Assembly: GCF_032854445.1 (NCBI RefSeq)
Contig: NC_088295.1
Location: 91,131,805-91,195,804, forward strand
Direction: 5' to 3'
Length of the DNA stretch: 64,000 nt
DNA from: Liolophura sinensis
Taxonomy: Eukaryota > Mollusca > Polyplacophora > Chitonida > Chitonidae
In this document: positions 11,051 through 25,500 of the stretch, piece after piece
Numbering within the stretch: position 1 is the first letter of the stretch
Layout: every line of letters starts with the position of its first letter
Position numbers and translations under genes: made by a program
The notes under the pieces: model-generated
What the model was told of the DNA's origin: nothing
Databases searched by the model: none
What the model saw: only the letters and a program-made list of their open reading frames with translations

Positions 11051-11790
11051 CCCTCACCAATTATGGCAGGTTCCATACAGTACTAGTGTGCAGTAGTCCC
11101 TCACCAATTATGGCAGGTTCCATACAGCACTAGTGTGCAGAAGTCCCTCACCAATTATGGCAGGTTTCATACAGCACTAATGTGCAATAGTCATTCGCAA
11201 ATAATGGCAGGCTCCATACAGCACTAGTGTGCAGTAGTCCCTCACCAATTATGGCAGGTTCCATACAGCACTAGTGTGCAATAGTCCCTTACCAATTATG
11301 GCAGGCTCCATACAGCACTAGTGTGCCATAGTCCCTCACCAATTATGGCAGGTTCCATACAGCACTAGTGTGCAGTAATCCCTCACCAATTATGGCAGGT
11401 TCCACACAGCACTAGTGTGCAGTAGTCCCTCACCAAGTATAGCAGGTTCCATACAGCACTAGTGTGCAATAGTCCCACACCAATTATGGCTGGTTCCATA
11501 CAGCACTAGTGTGCAGTAATCCCTCACCAATCATGGCAGGTTCCATACAGCACTAGTTTGCAATAGTCCCTCACCAATTATGGCAGGTTCCATACAGTAC
11601 TAGTGTGCAGTAGTCCCTCACCAATTATGGCAGGTTACATACAGCATTAGTGTGCAGTATTCCCAAGCCAATTATGTCAAGTTACATACAGCATTAGTGT
11701 GCGATAGTCTCTCACCAATTATGGCAGGTTCCATACAGCACTAGTGTGCGATAGTCCCTCAGCAATTATTGCAGGTTTCAGTCTTTATGG
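11051..11790. repeat. 47-bp minisatellite, about 16 copies
   Basis: Units carry CCCTCACCAATTATGGCAGG and CATACAGCACTAGTGTGCAG at 47-bp spacing. Units abut without spacers, so this is not a CRISPR-like array. Confidence 0.95.
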
Positions 11791-12869
11791 CAGGCCAGCC
11801 TTACATTTATAGCCATTAATACTGTAATTTCAGCAGTAAGTATTCCATGAATAAAAGTTCATTGGAAGATCTGGAACGACTGTAAATCTACAACAAAACT
11901 GACGGCAATTTAGTGACCAGTACTTTCCACTGTGTACGCATATGTACAGCTGCCTAAACGCCTTATATTACTGGAGATTAACAGCATGGCAATTTGTATG
12001 TTTGTAAACAATACACACAAGTAGCAACTTCATGTGAAAAGTATCCGATATAACTAGAATGACTGATTGGTGTTCATGCCGTACCAGGATTACTTCATTC
12101 AAAAAATTAGACGGCAGTATTTGAAGGCGGAAAATGGACACAGTCCAGAGGAAATCCACGGACCTTGATAAACTGACAGATTTTCCATGACCTCGCATTG
12201 TAAAGCCGCGAACAGGCCATATTTAAACTTTTCACTTCTTTGGAAAGAGGCTAGAATTATCTTAAAGCTCATCAAGAAATTTAACGAGAAAGTCTTACAA
12301 CAGAAGATAAAGGTGATATATAACAAAAATTTTAATTATTGGTCACACAAATGCGTAAACACAGGTAAACGTTTTTGTAACAATCTGCGACAAGTGAACT
12401 TTTCAAACAAAATTATACAAAAAAAGAAATTAGGTAAAAGTGCACTGCATCTTTCATAGCAGTACCTGTAATTACAAGTTGTCAGAACAGAATAAACCAT
12501 GAATATGCACATAAGAATAAAGTTCAGACATGTATAAAGGATACCATTCAAAATGCTAAAAATATCTCTCAGCTGAACACCAGCCAGGACATTAAAAATA
12601 TACCCACACACATAGGTAAGCCAGTCCGCTCATGTTGAATGCATTGAAAATCTGAGTCCTTAATTAAAACAATTTAAAGACCGATTTTATATGGCATTGT
12701 TGCTGACATTGTGATGTTATCATATTATTTGTATATCTCACAATGTGTCTCGGCATCTGCGATGTACAGAAGCATGCGGTTGCTGCAAAGAGTAAGCTGA
12801 GATTTGTCTTGTGGTTGAATGCACAAATCCTTTTCGTGACACTGTGTGTCTCTCACAATATGTTGAAGT
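11791..12869. other. Intergenic sequence without recognised genes
   Basis: A faint SINE family 1 trace occurs near 12140-12165 (CAGTCCAGAGGAAATCCACG). The ORFs at 12187-12611 overlap on both strands and have no family signature. Confidence 0.5.
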
Positions 12870-13080
12870 GGGCTGTGGCGTGGTGTATAAAGGCGCTTCC
12901 CTTTAAAATTCTGGATCATGGGGTGCCGGTTCGAAACCCGTCTTGGACTATGAATTTGCAGATTCTAGTTTTGTACCACTCAGGTTTCCTCAACTTATGA
13001 TACTGAGAACCATCGGAAAAAATCTGCTGTCATTTTGTTAATGGGAAGGTAGGCCCACTGGTATTTATTTTACTGACATT
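12870..13080 (+). mobile_element. tRNA-headed SINE, family 3
   Basis: GTGGCGTGGTGTATAAAGGC resembles a tRNA A-box arm, and GGTTCGAAACC at 12928-12938 is a consensus B box. Acceptor-stem pairing and a clean anticodon loop are not evident, and a non-tRNA body follows, so this is a SINE head rather than a tRNA gene. Confidence 0.6.
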
Positions 13081-13362
13081 TTCGCGATTCTCTGGTTCGG
13101 GGATCACAAACTGTTCTCAGTTTACGCTTGCTACATGATGCTCACTCTGCTAGCCCTTTAAATTAGAATCTTAATACCAAAAAAAAAATCTTTCAATACA
13201 GGTGTAAAGACCTGTATATGATATAGTCACTGCGGGGCACTCGGTGTGCTGACCGTACAGAAATGAGAGTGAAGTATGACCAATGGCGTACATGTACATA
13301 GCTGGTAGTTGCCATTGCAAGTGATCTACATTGGATGCGGTTACTAACACGTACACAGATGG

Positions 13363-15060
13363 TAGTCAGTTTTATAAATGGCTCACTCTCGGTACGGTGA
13401 CGGTGCATGTACACAAATTGTAGTGGGTATTACAAATGAGTCGCTATCAGTACATTTACGATACATGCATGTAAATGATAGTCGGGATTACAAATGAGTC
13501 ACTATCGATACGGTTACGATACATGCAAACAAATGGTAGTCGGTATTACATATGGGTCACACTCCACACGGCCACGGTTCATGTACACAAATGGTTGTCG
13601 GTATTACAAATGGGTCACACTCGAAACGGTTACCGAACATGTTCAAAGATAGTAGTCTGTATTACAAATGGTTCACACTCGATACGGTTATCGAACATGT
13701 AAATAGATGATAGTGAGTATTGCACATGGGTCAATATCGATACGGTTACAATACATGTACAAATATGGCAGTTGGTATTACAAGTGGGTCACACTAGATA
13801 CGATTACTATTGATCAGCATGGCAGTCTGTGTTGCCTTTGACTCATACCGCTTTCTATCTTAACTTAACATTTTGAAGGTCTGAAAGCGAAGCGGGCAGA
13901 GCTCTATGATGGCATTTCTATGGTACTTAAAATTGTCCAATGGCAGTTGGTATTACAAATGGGTCACTCTCGATACGGTTATAATACATGTACATAGATT
14001 TAGTCGGTATTACAGTGGGTCACTCTCGATACGGTTACGATACGTGTACAAAAATGGTAGGCCGCATTGCAAATGGGTCACTCTCGATACGGTTACGATA
14101 CATGTAGACAAATGGTATTCGATGCATTTACACAAACGATGGTCGGTATTGCAAATGGGTCTTTCTCGGTACTGTTATTGTTCATGTACACAAATTGTGG
14201 TCCGTATTAGAAATGGGTCATTCTCGATACGGTTATCGTTCATATACACAAATTGTTGTATGTACTACAAAGGGGTCGCTCTCGATACGGTTACGATACA
14301 TGTACACAATTGGTAGTCGGTATTGCAAATGGGTCGCACTCGATTCGGTTACGATACATATACACAAAAGGTAGACAGTATTACAAATGGGTCACTCTCG
14401 ATACGGCTACCATACTTGTACATATATGGTAGTAGGTATTACAAATGGTTCACACTCCATACGGTTACCGAACATATACATCGATGGTAGTGGGTATTGC
14501 AAAATGGATCACTATCGAAACGGTTACCGAACATGTACAAATATGGCAGTGGATATTGCAAATGGGTCACTATCGATATGCTGACGATACATGTACATAG
14601 ATGGTAGTCAGTATTCCAAATGGTTCACACTGAATATGGTTACCGAACATGTACATAAATGGCAGTCGGTATTACAAATGGTTCACACTCGATACGGTGA
14701 CGATATAGGTAAAAATATGGTAGACGGTATTACAAATGGTTGACACTCGATACGGTGATGACACATTTACATAGATGGCAGTCGGTATTACAAATGGTTC
14801 ACACTCCACACGGTTACCGAACATGTACAAAGATTGTAGTCGGTATTACAAATGGTTCACACTCAACACGGTTACCGAACATGTAAATAGACGGTAGTGG
14901 GTATTGCACATGGGTCAATATCGATACGATTACAATATATGTACAAATATGGCAGTTGGTATTAAAAATGGGTCACACTAGATACGATTGCCATTGATCA
15001 ACATGGCAGTCTGTGTTGCCAATGACTCATACCGCTTACTCCCTTAACTCAACATTTCGA
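13363..15060. repeat. 58-bp minisatellite with nested 1.18 kb duplication
   Basis: Units contain GGTAGTCGGTATTACAAATG, then CTCGATACGGTTACGATACA, at 58-bp spacing. A non-repeat landmark, CTGAAAGCGAAGCGGGCAGA, occurs at 13881 and again at 15065 with flanking units, showing that a block of about 1.18 kb was copied. Confidence 0.9.
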
Positions 15061-15263
15061 GGGTCTGAAAGCGAAGCGGGCAGAGCTCTGTGATGGCATT
15101 TCTATGGTACTTAAAATTGTCTGAAGTAGTTCCAGCTTTAGAGTTATCTGCTTCTCTGCGTTTTTAGCATCTCCGCAGGGCATCGTTATTGTGAAGCACA
15201 ATACTTAGTTCATAAAATACAGCTCAAACAATGTTTTTTTTTACAATAAAATTTTAGTGTTGA

Positions 15264-15720
15264 CTGTTTCTCTGATCTGGAGACAACATAATGTTGCGCA
15301 CAATAATTAGTTACACTAGGCAACATAATATTACTCCGAGTAATGATTTCCACTATGCAGCGTAATGTTACGCCCAGTGCTGATTTACACCAGGCGACAT
15401 ATTGTTACGCCAAGTAATGATCTGCGCTTGGTGACAAATTGTTACCCTGAGTGATGATTTGAACTGGGCGACATAATGTTACGCCGAGTGATGATTTGCA
15501 CCAGGCGACACAATGTTACGCCGAGTGATACTTTGCACATAATGGTACGTCGAGTGATAATTTGCACTAAACAACATAATGTTACACTAAGTGATGATTT
15601 GCACTTGGCGACACAAAGTTACGCCGAGTTGAAGATTTACAATGGGCAAAATAATGTTGCGCCTAGTTATGATTTCCACTAGGCGACATAATGCTAGATT
15701 ACAGGGTTGTGAACAGTTAT
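15264..15720. repeat. 37-bp minisatellite, block 1
   Basis: Units carry ACATAATGTTACGCCGAGTG and ATGATTTGCAC. The same array recurs at 16780-17215 as part of a 1.52 kb tandem duplication. Confidence 0.85.
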
Positions 15721-15829
15721 AATGCGGAAAACAGTTGTAAATTGTTGCTCTATAATGTTGTAAATGTTTCCGTTCTGCATCGAAAATGTTATATCCAACA
15801 TTATGAAATCGTTTTGAGTACAGTTACCG

Positions 15830-16780
15830 TATATACATGGTGGTAGGTTAGCATTGTGAAGGACTTAAACATGACGCACTTAACATACACAAGGGGTAGT
15901 CCGTACACTCAGTACAGTCAGCGTACACAGATGGTAGTCCATATTACGAAAGAATTGCACTCAATACAGTCAGCGTAAACAGAGGATAGTCAGTATTACA
16001 AAAGACTTACACTCAATACAGTCAGCGTACAGGGATGGTAGTCTGTATTACAAAAGACTTACACTAAATACAGTTAGCGTACACAGATGGTGGTCAGTAT
16101 TACGAAAGATTTACACTCAATACAGTCAGCGTACACAGATGGTAGTCAGTATTACAAAGGAATCACACTCAATACAGTAAACATACACATCTGGTACTCC
16201 GTATTACGAAGGACTAACACTCAATACAGTTAGCGTACACAGACTGTAGTCAGTATTACGAAGGACTTACACTCAATACAGTCAGCCTACACAGATGGAA
16301 GTCAGTATTTCGAAGGATTTGCACTCGATACAGTCAGCGTACACATATTGGAAGTCAGTATTACGAAGGACTTACATTCAATACAGTCAGCGTACAGATG
16401 GTAGTCAGTATTACCAAGGACCTGCATTCAATACCGTCATCATACACAGAAGTTAGTCAGCATTGAGAAGCACTTACACTAAATACAGTAAAGATACGGA
16501 AATGGTCATCAGTATTACGTAAGACTTACACTCGGTACAATCAGCGTACACAGATGGTAGTCAGTATTACGTAAGACGTACACTCGATACAGTCAACATA
16601 CGCAAATGGTAGTCAGTATTACAAATGATTTACACTCAATATTGTCAACGTACACAGATGGTAGTCAGTATTACGAAAGACTTACACTCGATACCGTCAG
16701 CATACACAGACGGCGGTAAGCATTAGGAAGAGCTTACACTCGATACATTCAGCGTACACAGATGGTAGTCAGTATTACGA
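15830..16780. repeat. 52-bp minisatellite
   Basis: Units contain CAGATGGTAGTCAGTATTAC, then CTTACACTCAATACAGTCAG, at 52-bp spacing. The GGTAGTC-TATTAC core resembles that of the 58-bp family to the left, so the two arrays may share an ancestor. Confidence 0.88.
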
Positions 16781-17640
16781 AGGTTTTTCACCGGGCGACA
16801 CAATGTTACGCCGAGTGAAACTTTGCCCAAGGCAACATAATGTTACGCTGAGTAATGATTTGAGCTAGGCAACATAAGGTTACACCGACTGATGATTTGG
16901 ACTAGGCGACACAATGTTACGCCGAGTGATGATTTACAATGGGCAACATAATGTTGCGCCTAGTCATAATTTCTACTAGGCGACATAATGTTGTGTCTAG
17001 TGATGATTTACACCAGGCAACACATTGTTACGCTGAGTGATACTTTGCCATAGGCAACATAATGTTATGCCGAGTAATGTTTTGAACTAGACAACATAAT
17101 GTTACACCGAGTGATGATTTGCACTAGGCGAAACAATGTTACGCCGAGTGATGATTTACAATGGGCAACATAATGTTGCGCCTAGTCATGATTTCCACTA
17201 GGCGACATAAAGCTAGATTATAGGGTTGTAAACAGTTATAATACGGAAAACAGTTGTAACGTTTTACAAATTGTTGTTCTATAACGTAGTAAATGTTTCC
17301 GTTCGGCATCGAAAATGTTATATCCAACATCATGATATGTTTTCGACAGAGTACAGTAAAAGTATATACATGGTGGTAAAGTTAGTATTGTGATGGACTT
17401 ATACATTACACGGTTAACATACACAAGTGGTAGTCCGTACACTCAATACAGTCAGCGTACACAGATGGTTGTCCGTATTACGAAAGAATTGCACTCAATA
17501 CGGTCAGCGTAAACAGAGAATAGTCAGTATTACGGAGGACTTACACTCAATACAGTCAGCGTACACAGATGGAAGTCAGCATTACGAATCTCTGATTCGT
17601 TCTGGTGACTGGACGTACACGGTAGTCAATTTTACGAAGG
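16780..17640. repeat. Second copy of the 37-bp plus 52-bp arrays
   Basis: Repeats block 1 at an offset of 1519 bp: the landmark AGGGTTGT near AACAGTTATAAT is at 15703 and 17222. The 52-bp array restarts near 17400 and decays by 17640. Confidence 0.85.
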
Positions 17641-17644
17641 CCTA

Positions 17645-19540
17645 AAGCTTAGTAGAGTCGTCTTACACATTGGGCTACAAATATTAACAAGGACTCAACA
17701 GCCATCATTTTAGAAGTTGAGGTACTAATATTTTCAACGTCAGCGCCTCTTGCACTTCAACTGAAATGTATCTGATGGTCATCTGGAAAGCACTAATTCG
17801 CGGTGCAGCGCTATGGGAGGTTTTCATTTTCGTTTCTAATGTAATTACGCCACTTCAATAGAAAAATGCAAACACTAGCCATACTGTTTTCGGAGTCAAA
17901 AGGAGTGTCAAGAGGCACTTCTTTATCCACAGTAGGTGTAGAATGACAAGGAACAAAGCTCGCCAATAGCAATCCACGAAAGATCATATACTTAACCAAA
18001 TATATAAAAAATGTTCTTTTAAGTTCTTTTTTCAGATGTTGTCGCACTTTTGTTTGTTGATCTGTGCTCCTATGAGCACGGATATTGTCTGGAAGTGTGG
18101 TTCTCCACAAGTGTTACCGACAAGGCATAAGTTCAAGAGCGGACGAGTACAATTTATATTGTCAGCTTGCTCCTTCGACGTTATACATGTAGGTGGATTG
18201 TGGTTTTGTATTTCTACACAGTTAATCAAAACTGGTCTTGCACAACTTTGCCCACCGTCCTGACAACACATCGCTAGTTTTGTATTATTTAGATTATTAT
18301 CATTTCGTCAGCTGTTAGACCCTTTCTGCAATCTGCTTAGTAAGTTTAATTTAGTAAGTAACTATTCCACACACACACACGCTGCCTGTCGGTTATTGGT
18401 TGAATTGAACCGGACAGTCTCTGTGAAACATCATGTGTCCCAATCTGAGTAAACATTAGGACACAGGGCCGATAATCAAGCCTCATAACACCAGACAGAT
18501 GACCAAACCTCAGGATACAAGAGAGATGACCTAACCTCAAGACACCAGACAGATGATCAAACCTCAGGACACCAGGCCTTTGACCAAACCAATCCTGTGA
18601 GTAATGGATTCGAACGCTTGACCTCGTTTCGTACGGTGAATACTCAGACGAATGCGTGTCAGACAGAGGCTCTAACAGCATATCGACTGCTCACCATGAA
18701 GCTGCCTCCAGTTTCGCAAAAACGAAACTTGTTTCTCGCAGTTTTTGCTTGACAAGTGATTTCTACAAACGGCAATGGCTATCTGTCTTCATGAAAGCAC
18801 AGTCATGCATAAGGCGACCTGCTGCAGGTGTGTTCGATGTTCACAAGTAATATATGGAAGTCAAGTATGACACGCATGCGTACTCTAGGTAATGCAATTA
18901 CAACAACATGTTATCTGGTGTGAATGAATGTCAAAGATCACTCCCTATCAAAATGAACGTGTTTAGTGTGCTTATTGGTCCCTATTAAAACATGCACAGT
19001 GTTTGTTTGATGGATTACATTTCACTGAATAATGCATGAAACGTGCATCTCAGAGCACGCTCTGCTAAAACCCGTAGAGCATAATACAGTTATTCATTTA
19101 TATTATTATAATGTAATGGAATATATTTCTTTCCTGCTGGTCAACACACAATAGCCTGGTTGATGTAGGTTAGTGTATCTTTCAGAGTGAAAAAATTAGA
19201 AAGACAACTGATTTGCATTCCCATACAAAACTCGAGTGTTCTCAGTATCAGGACGCCTATAGACAATCATGATTATACTCTGAAGAGATAACACATGACA
19301 TTCTGTACATTCCAGCGTGTAACGACGACCCATTTATTTCACTTTAATGACCAGCGTGGATTGATTACTTAATACCTTATATCTTTTGTTTCAGAAGTAT
19401 CTATAAATCATATACTATATTTAGGGTAAACGAATAGAAATTTTGTTTTTAAAGGTGCCAGCTGATGTATGAGACACAGGAAGCATCATTTATACATGTC
19501 TGAGTGAACATGTAGAATCAGCCTTAGTATCAGTAGTGTC
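17645..19540. other. Intergenic sequence without recognised genes
   Basis: A short degenerate 27-bp repeat (CCTCAGGACACCAGACAGAT) lies at 18470-18590. The 99-, 111- and 75-residue ORFs here have no recognisable domain. Confidence 0.5.
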
Positions 19541-22500
19541 AGTATCTAATACCTACACTCGGTATCTGTCCAATCACAGCGTTGCGTCGGTGTCTGTCCG
19601 ACCTCACCGTTGTGTCAGTATTTATGTAACACCAGCGTTCTGTCAGTATTTGTCCGATCCCAGAGTTGTATGGGTATCTCTGTAACAGTAGCATGACTTA
19701 CAGCATTGTGTCAGTATTTGTCTAACACCAGCGTTGTGTCAGTATTTATCTAACACCAGCGTTGTGTCAGTATTCGTCCGATCCCAGAGTTGTATCGGTA
19801 TCTATGTAACACTAGCATGACTTACTACGTTGTGTCAGTATTTATCTAACACCAGCGTTGTGTCAGTATTTATCTAACACCAGCGTTGTGTCAGTATTTA
19901 TCTAACACCAGCTTTATATCAGTATTTGTCCGATCCCAGAGTTGTATCGGTATCTATGTAACACTAACATGACTTACAGCGTTGTGTTAGTATTTATCCA
20001 AGACCAGCAATGTGTCAGTTTTTATCTAACACCAGCGTAGTGTGATTATTTGTCCGATCCCAGAGTTGTATCGGTATCTATGTAACACTAGCATGACTTA
20101 CAGCGGTTTTTCAGTATTTGTCCGATCCCTGAGTTGTATCGGTATCTATGTTACACTAGCATAACGTTGAGTCAGTATTTATCTAACACCAGCGTTATGT
20201 CAGTATTTATCTAACACCAGCGTTGTGTCAGTATTCATCTAAAACCAGCGTTGTGTCAGTTTTTATCTAACACCAGCGTTATGTCAGTATTTGTTCGATC
20301 CCAGAGTTGTATCTGTATCTATGTAACACTAGCATGACTTACTGCGTTGTGTTAGTATTTATCTAACACCAGTGTTGTGTCAGTATTTATCTAACACCAG
20401 GGTTGTGTCAGTATTTGTCCGATCCCAGAGTTGTATCGGTATCTATGTAACACTAGCATGACTTACTACGTTGTGTCAGTATTTATCTAACACCAGCGTT
20501 GTGTCAGTATTTATCTAACACCAGCGTTGTGTCAGTATTTATCTAACACCAGCTTTATATCAGTATTTGTCCGATCCCAGAGTTGTATCGGTATCTATGT
20601 AACACTAACATGACTTACAGCGTTGTGTTAGTATTTATCCAAGACCAGCAATGTGTCAGTTTTTATCTAACACCAGCGTAGTGTGATTATTTGTCCGATC
20701 CCAGAGTTGTATCGGTATCTATGTAACACTAGCATGACTTACAGCGGTTTTTCAGTATTAATCCGATCCCTGAGTTGTATCGGTATCTATGTTACACTAG
20801 CATAACGTTGAGTCAGTATTTATCTAACACCAGCGTTATGTCAGTATTTATCTAACACCAGCGTTGTGTCAGTATTCATCTAAAACCAGCGTTGTGTCAG
20901 TTTTTATCTAACACCAGCGTTATGTCAGTATTTGTTCGATCCCAGAGTTGTATCTGTATCTATGTAACACTAGCATGACTTACTGCGTTGTGTTAGTATT
21001 TATCTAACACCAGTGTTGTGTCAGTATTTATCTAACACCAGGGTTGTGTCAGTATTTGTCCGATCCCAGAGTTGTATCGGTATCTATGTTACACTAGCAT
21101 GACTTACAGCGTTGTGTCAGTATTTATCTAACACCAGCGTTGTGTCAGTTTTTATCTAACACCAGCGTTGTGTCAGTATTTGTCCGATCCCAGAGTTGTA
21201 TCGGTATCTATGTAACACTAGCATAGCTTAATGCGTTGTGTCAGTATTTATCTAACACCAGCGTTGTGTCAGCATCTGTCCGATCTCAGAGTTTGATCGG
21301 TATCTATGTAACACTAGCAAGACTTACAGCGTTGTGTCAGTATTTATCTTACACCAGCGTTGTGTCAGTATCTCTCCGATCCCAGAGTTTGATCGGTATC
21401 TATGTAACACTAGCATGACTTACTGCGTTGTGTCAGTATTTATCTAACACCAGCGTTGTGTCAGTATCTGTCCAATCCCAGAGTTGTATGGGTATGTATG
21501 TAACACTAGCATGACTGACAGCGTTGTGTCAGTATTTATCTAACACCAGCGTTGTGTCAGTATCTGTCCGATCCCAGAGTTGTATGGGTATCTATGTAAC
21601 ACTGGCATGACTTACAGCGTTGTGTCAGTATTTATCTAACACCAGCGTTGTGTCAGTATCTCTTCGATCCCAGAGTTTTATCGGTATCTGTGTAACACTA
21701 GCATGACCTACAGCGTTGTGTCAGTATTTATCTAACACCAGCGTTGTGTCAGTATCTGTCCGATCCCAGAGTTGTATGGGTATCTATGTAACACTAGCAT
21801 GACTGACAGCGTTGTGTCAGTATTTATCTAACACCAGCGATGTGTCAGTTTTTATCTAACACCAGCGTTGTGTCATTATCTGTCCGATCCCAGAGTTTGA
21901 TCGGTATATATGTAACACTAGCATGACTTACAGCGTTGTTTCAGTATTTATCTAACACCAACGTTGTGTAAGTATTTATCTAAAACCAGCCTTATGTCAG
22001 TATTTGCCCGATCCCAGAGTTTGATTGGTATCTATGTTACACTAGCATTACTTACAACGTTGTGTCAGTATTTATCTAACACCAGCGTGGTGTCAGTATT
22101 TATCTAACACCAGCGTTGTGTCAGTATTTATCTAACACCAGCGTTGTGTCAGTATTTATCTAAAACCAGCGTTGTGTCAGTATTTATCTAACACCAGCGT
22201 TATGTCAGTATTTGTCCGATCCCAGAGTTGTATCGGTATCTATGTAAAACCAGCATGACTTACAGCGTTTTGTTAGTATTTATCCAACACCAGCAATGTG
22301 TCAGTTTTTATCTAACACCAGCGTAGTGAAATTATAAGTCCGAACCCAAAGTTATATCGGTATCTATTTAACACTAGCATGGCTTACAGCGGTTTCTCAG
22401 TATTTGTCCGATCCCTGAGTTGTATCGGTATCTATGTAACACTAGCATGACTTACAGCGTTGTGTCAGTATTTATCTAACACCAGCGTTGTGTCAGTATC

Positions 22501-25500
22501 TGTCCGATCCCAGAGTTGTATCGGTATCTATGTAACACTAGCATGACTTACAGCGCTATGTCAGCATTTATCTAACACCAGCGTTGTGTCAGTATCTGTC
22601 CGATTCCAGAGTTGTATCGGTATCTGTGTAACACTAGCATGACTTACAGCGTTGTGTCAGTATTTATTCAGCTCCAGCGTTGTGTCAGTATCTGTCCGAT
22701 CCCAGAGTTTTATCGGTATCTTTGTAACACTAGCATGATTTACAGCGTAATGTCAGTATTTATCTAGCAACAGCGTTGTGTCAGTATCTGTCCGATCCCA
22801 GAGTTGTATGGGTATCTATGTAACACTAGCATGACTTACAGCGCTATGTCAGTATTTATCTAGCAACAGCTTTGTGTCAGTATCTGTCCGATTCCAGAGT
22901 TGTATCGGTATCTATGTAACACTAGCATGACTTTCAGCGTAATGTCAGTATTTATCTAGCAACAGTGTTGTGTCAGTATCTGTCCGATCCCAGAGTTGTA
23001 TGGGTATCTCTGTAACAGTAGCATGACTTACAGCATTGTGTCAGTATTTGTCTAACACCAGCGTTGTGTCAGTATTTATCTAACACCAGCGTTGTGTCAG
23101 TATTCGTCCGATCCCAGAGTTGTATCGGTATCTATGTAACACTAGCATGACTTACTACGTTGTGTCAGTATTTATCTAACACCAGCGTTGTGTCAGTATT
23201 TATCTAACACCAGCGTTGTGTCAGTATTTATCTAACACCAGCTTTATATCAGTATTTGTCCGATCCCAGAGTTGTATCGGTATCTATGTAACACTAACAT
23301 GACTTACAGCGTTGTGTTAGTATTTACCCAAGACCAGCAATGTGTCAGTTTTTATCTAACACCAGCGTAGTGTGATTATTTGTCCGATCCCAGAGTTGTA
23401 TCGGTATCTATGTAACACTAGCATGACTTACAGCGGTTTTTCAGTATTTGTCCGATCCCTGAGTTGTATCGGTATCTATGTTACACTAGCATAACGTTGA
23501 GTCAGTATTTATCTAACACCAGCGTTATGTCAGTATTTATCTAACACCAGCGTTGTGTCAGTATTCATCTAAAACCAGCGTTGTGTCAGTTTTTATCTAA
23601 CACCAGCGTTATGTCAGTATTTGTTCGATCCCAGAGTTGTATCTGTATCTATGTAACACTAGCATGACTTACTGCGTTGTGTTAGTATTTATCTAACACC
23701 AGTGTTGTGTCAGTATTTATCTAACACCAGGGTTGTGTCAGTATTTGTCCGATCCCAGAGTTGTATCGGTATCTATGTTACACTAGCATGACTTACAGCG
23801 TTGTGTCAGTATTTATCTAACACCAGCGTTGTGTCAGTTTTTGTCTAACACCAGCGTTGTGTCAGTATTTGTCCGATCCCAGAGTTGTATCGGTATCTAT
23901 GTAACACTAGCATAGCTTAATGCGTTGTGTCAGTATTTATCTAACACCAGCGTTGTGTCAGCATCTGTCCGATCCCAGAGTTTGATCGGTATCTGTGTAA
24001 CACTAGCAAGACTTACAGCGTTGTGTCAGTATTTATCTTACACCAGCGTTGTGTCGGTATCTCTCCGATCCCAGAGTTTGATCGGTATCTATGTAACACT
24101 AGCATGACTTACTGCGTTGTGTCAGTATTTATCTAACACCAGCGTTGTGTCAGTATCTGTCCAATCCCAGAGTTGTATGGGTATGTATGTAACACTAGCA
24201 TGACTGACAGCGTTGTGTCAGTATTTATCTAACACCAGCGTTGTGTCAGTATCTGTCCGATCCCAGAGTTGTATGGGTATCTATGTAACACTGGCATGAC
24301 TTACAGCGTTGTGTCAGTATTTATCTAACACCAGCGTTGTGTCAGTATCTCTTCGATCCCAGAGTTTTATCGGTATCTGTGTAACACTAGCATGACCTAC
24401 AGCGTTGTGTCAGTATTTATCTAACACCAGCGTTGTGTCAGTATCTGTCCGATCCCAGAGTTGTATGGGTATCTATGTAACACTAGCATGACTGACAGCG
24501 TTGTGTCAGTATTTATCTAACACCAGCGATTTGTCAGTTTTTATCTAACACCAACGTTGTGTCATTATCTGTCCGATCCCAGAGTTTGATCGGTATATAT
24601 GTAACACTAGCATGACTTACAGCGTTGTTTCAGTATTTATCTAACACCAACGTTGTGTAAGTATTTATCTAAAACCAGCCTTATGTCAGTATTTGCCCGA
24701 TCCCAGAGTTTGATTGGTATCTATGTTACACTAGCATAACTTACAACGTTGTGTCAGTATTTATCTAACACCAGCGTGGTGTCAGTATTTATCTAACACC
24801 AGCGTTGTGTCAGTATTTATCTAACACCAGCGTTGTGTCAGTATTTATCTAAAACCAGCGTTGTGTCAGTATTTATCTAACACCAGCGTTATGTCAGTAT
24901 TTGTCCGATCCCAGAGTTGTATCGGTATCTATGTAACACCAGCATGACTTACAGCGTTTTGTTAGTATTTATCCAACACCAGCAATGTGTCAGTTTTTAT
25001 CTAACACCAGCGTAGTGAAATTATAAGTCCGAACCCAAAGTTATATCGGTATCTATTTAACACTAGCATGACTTACAGCGGTTTCTCAGTATTTGTCCGA
25101 TCCCTGAGTTGTATCGGTATCTATGTAACACTAGCATGACTTACAGCGTTGTGTCAGTATTTATCTAACACCAGCGTTGTGTCAGTATCTGTCCGATCCC
25201 AGAGTTGTATCGGTATCTATGTAACACTAGCATGACTTACAGCACTATGTCAGCATTTATCTAACACCAGCGTTGTGTCAGTATCTGTCCAATTGCGGAG
25301 TTGTATCGGTATCTATGTAACACTAGCATGACTTACAGCGTTGTGTCAGTATTTATTCAGCTCCAGCGTTGTGTCAGTATCTGTCCGATCCCAGAGTTTT
25401 ATCGGTATCTTTGTAACACTAGCATGATTTACAGCGTAATGTCAGTATTTGTCTAGCAACAGCGTTGTGTCAGTATCTGTCCGATCCCAGAGTTGTATGG

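Noticed and set aside
11051-11790. CRISPR-like array
   Set aside because: Units abut with no unique spacers, and the host is eukaryotic.
12870-12946. tRNA gene
   Set aside because: The B box is good, but acceptor pairing and anticodon loop are poor and a SINE-like body follows.
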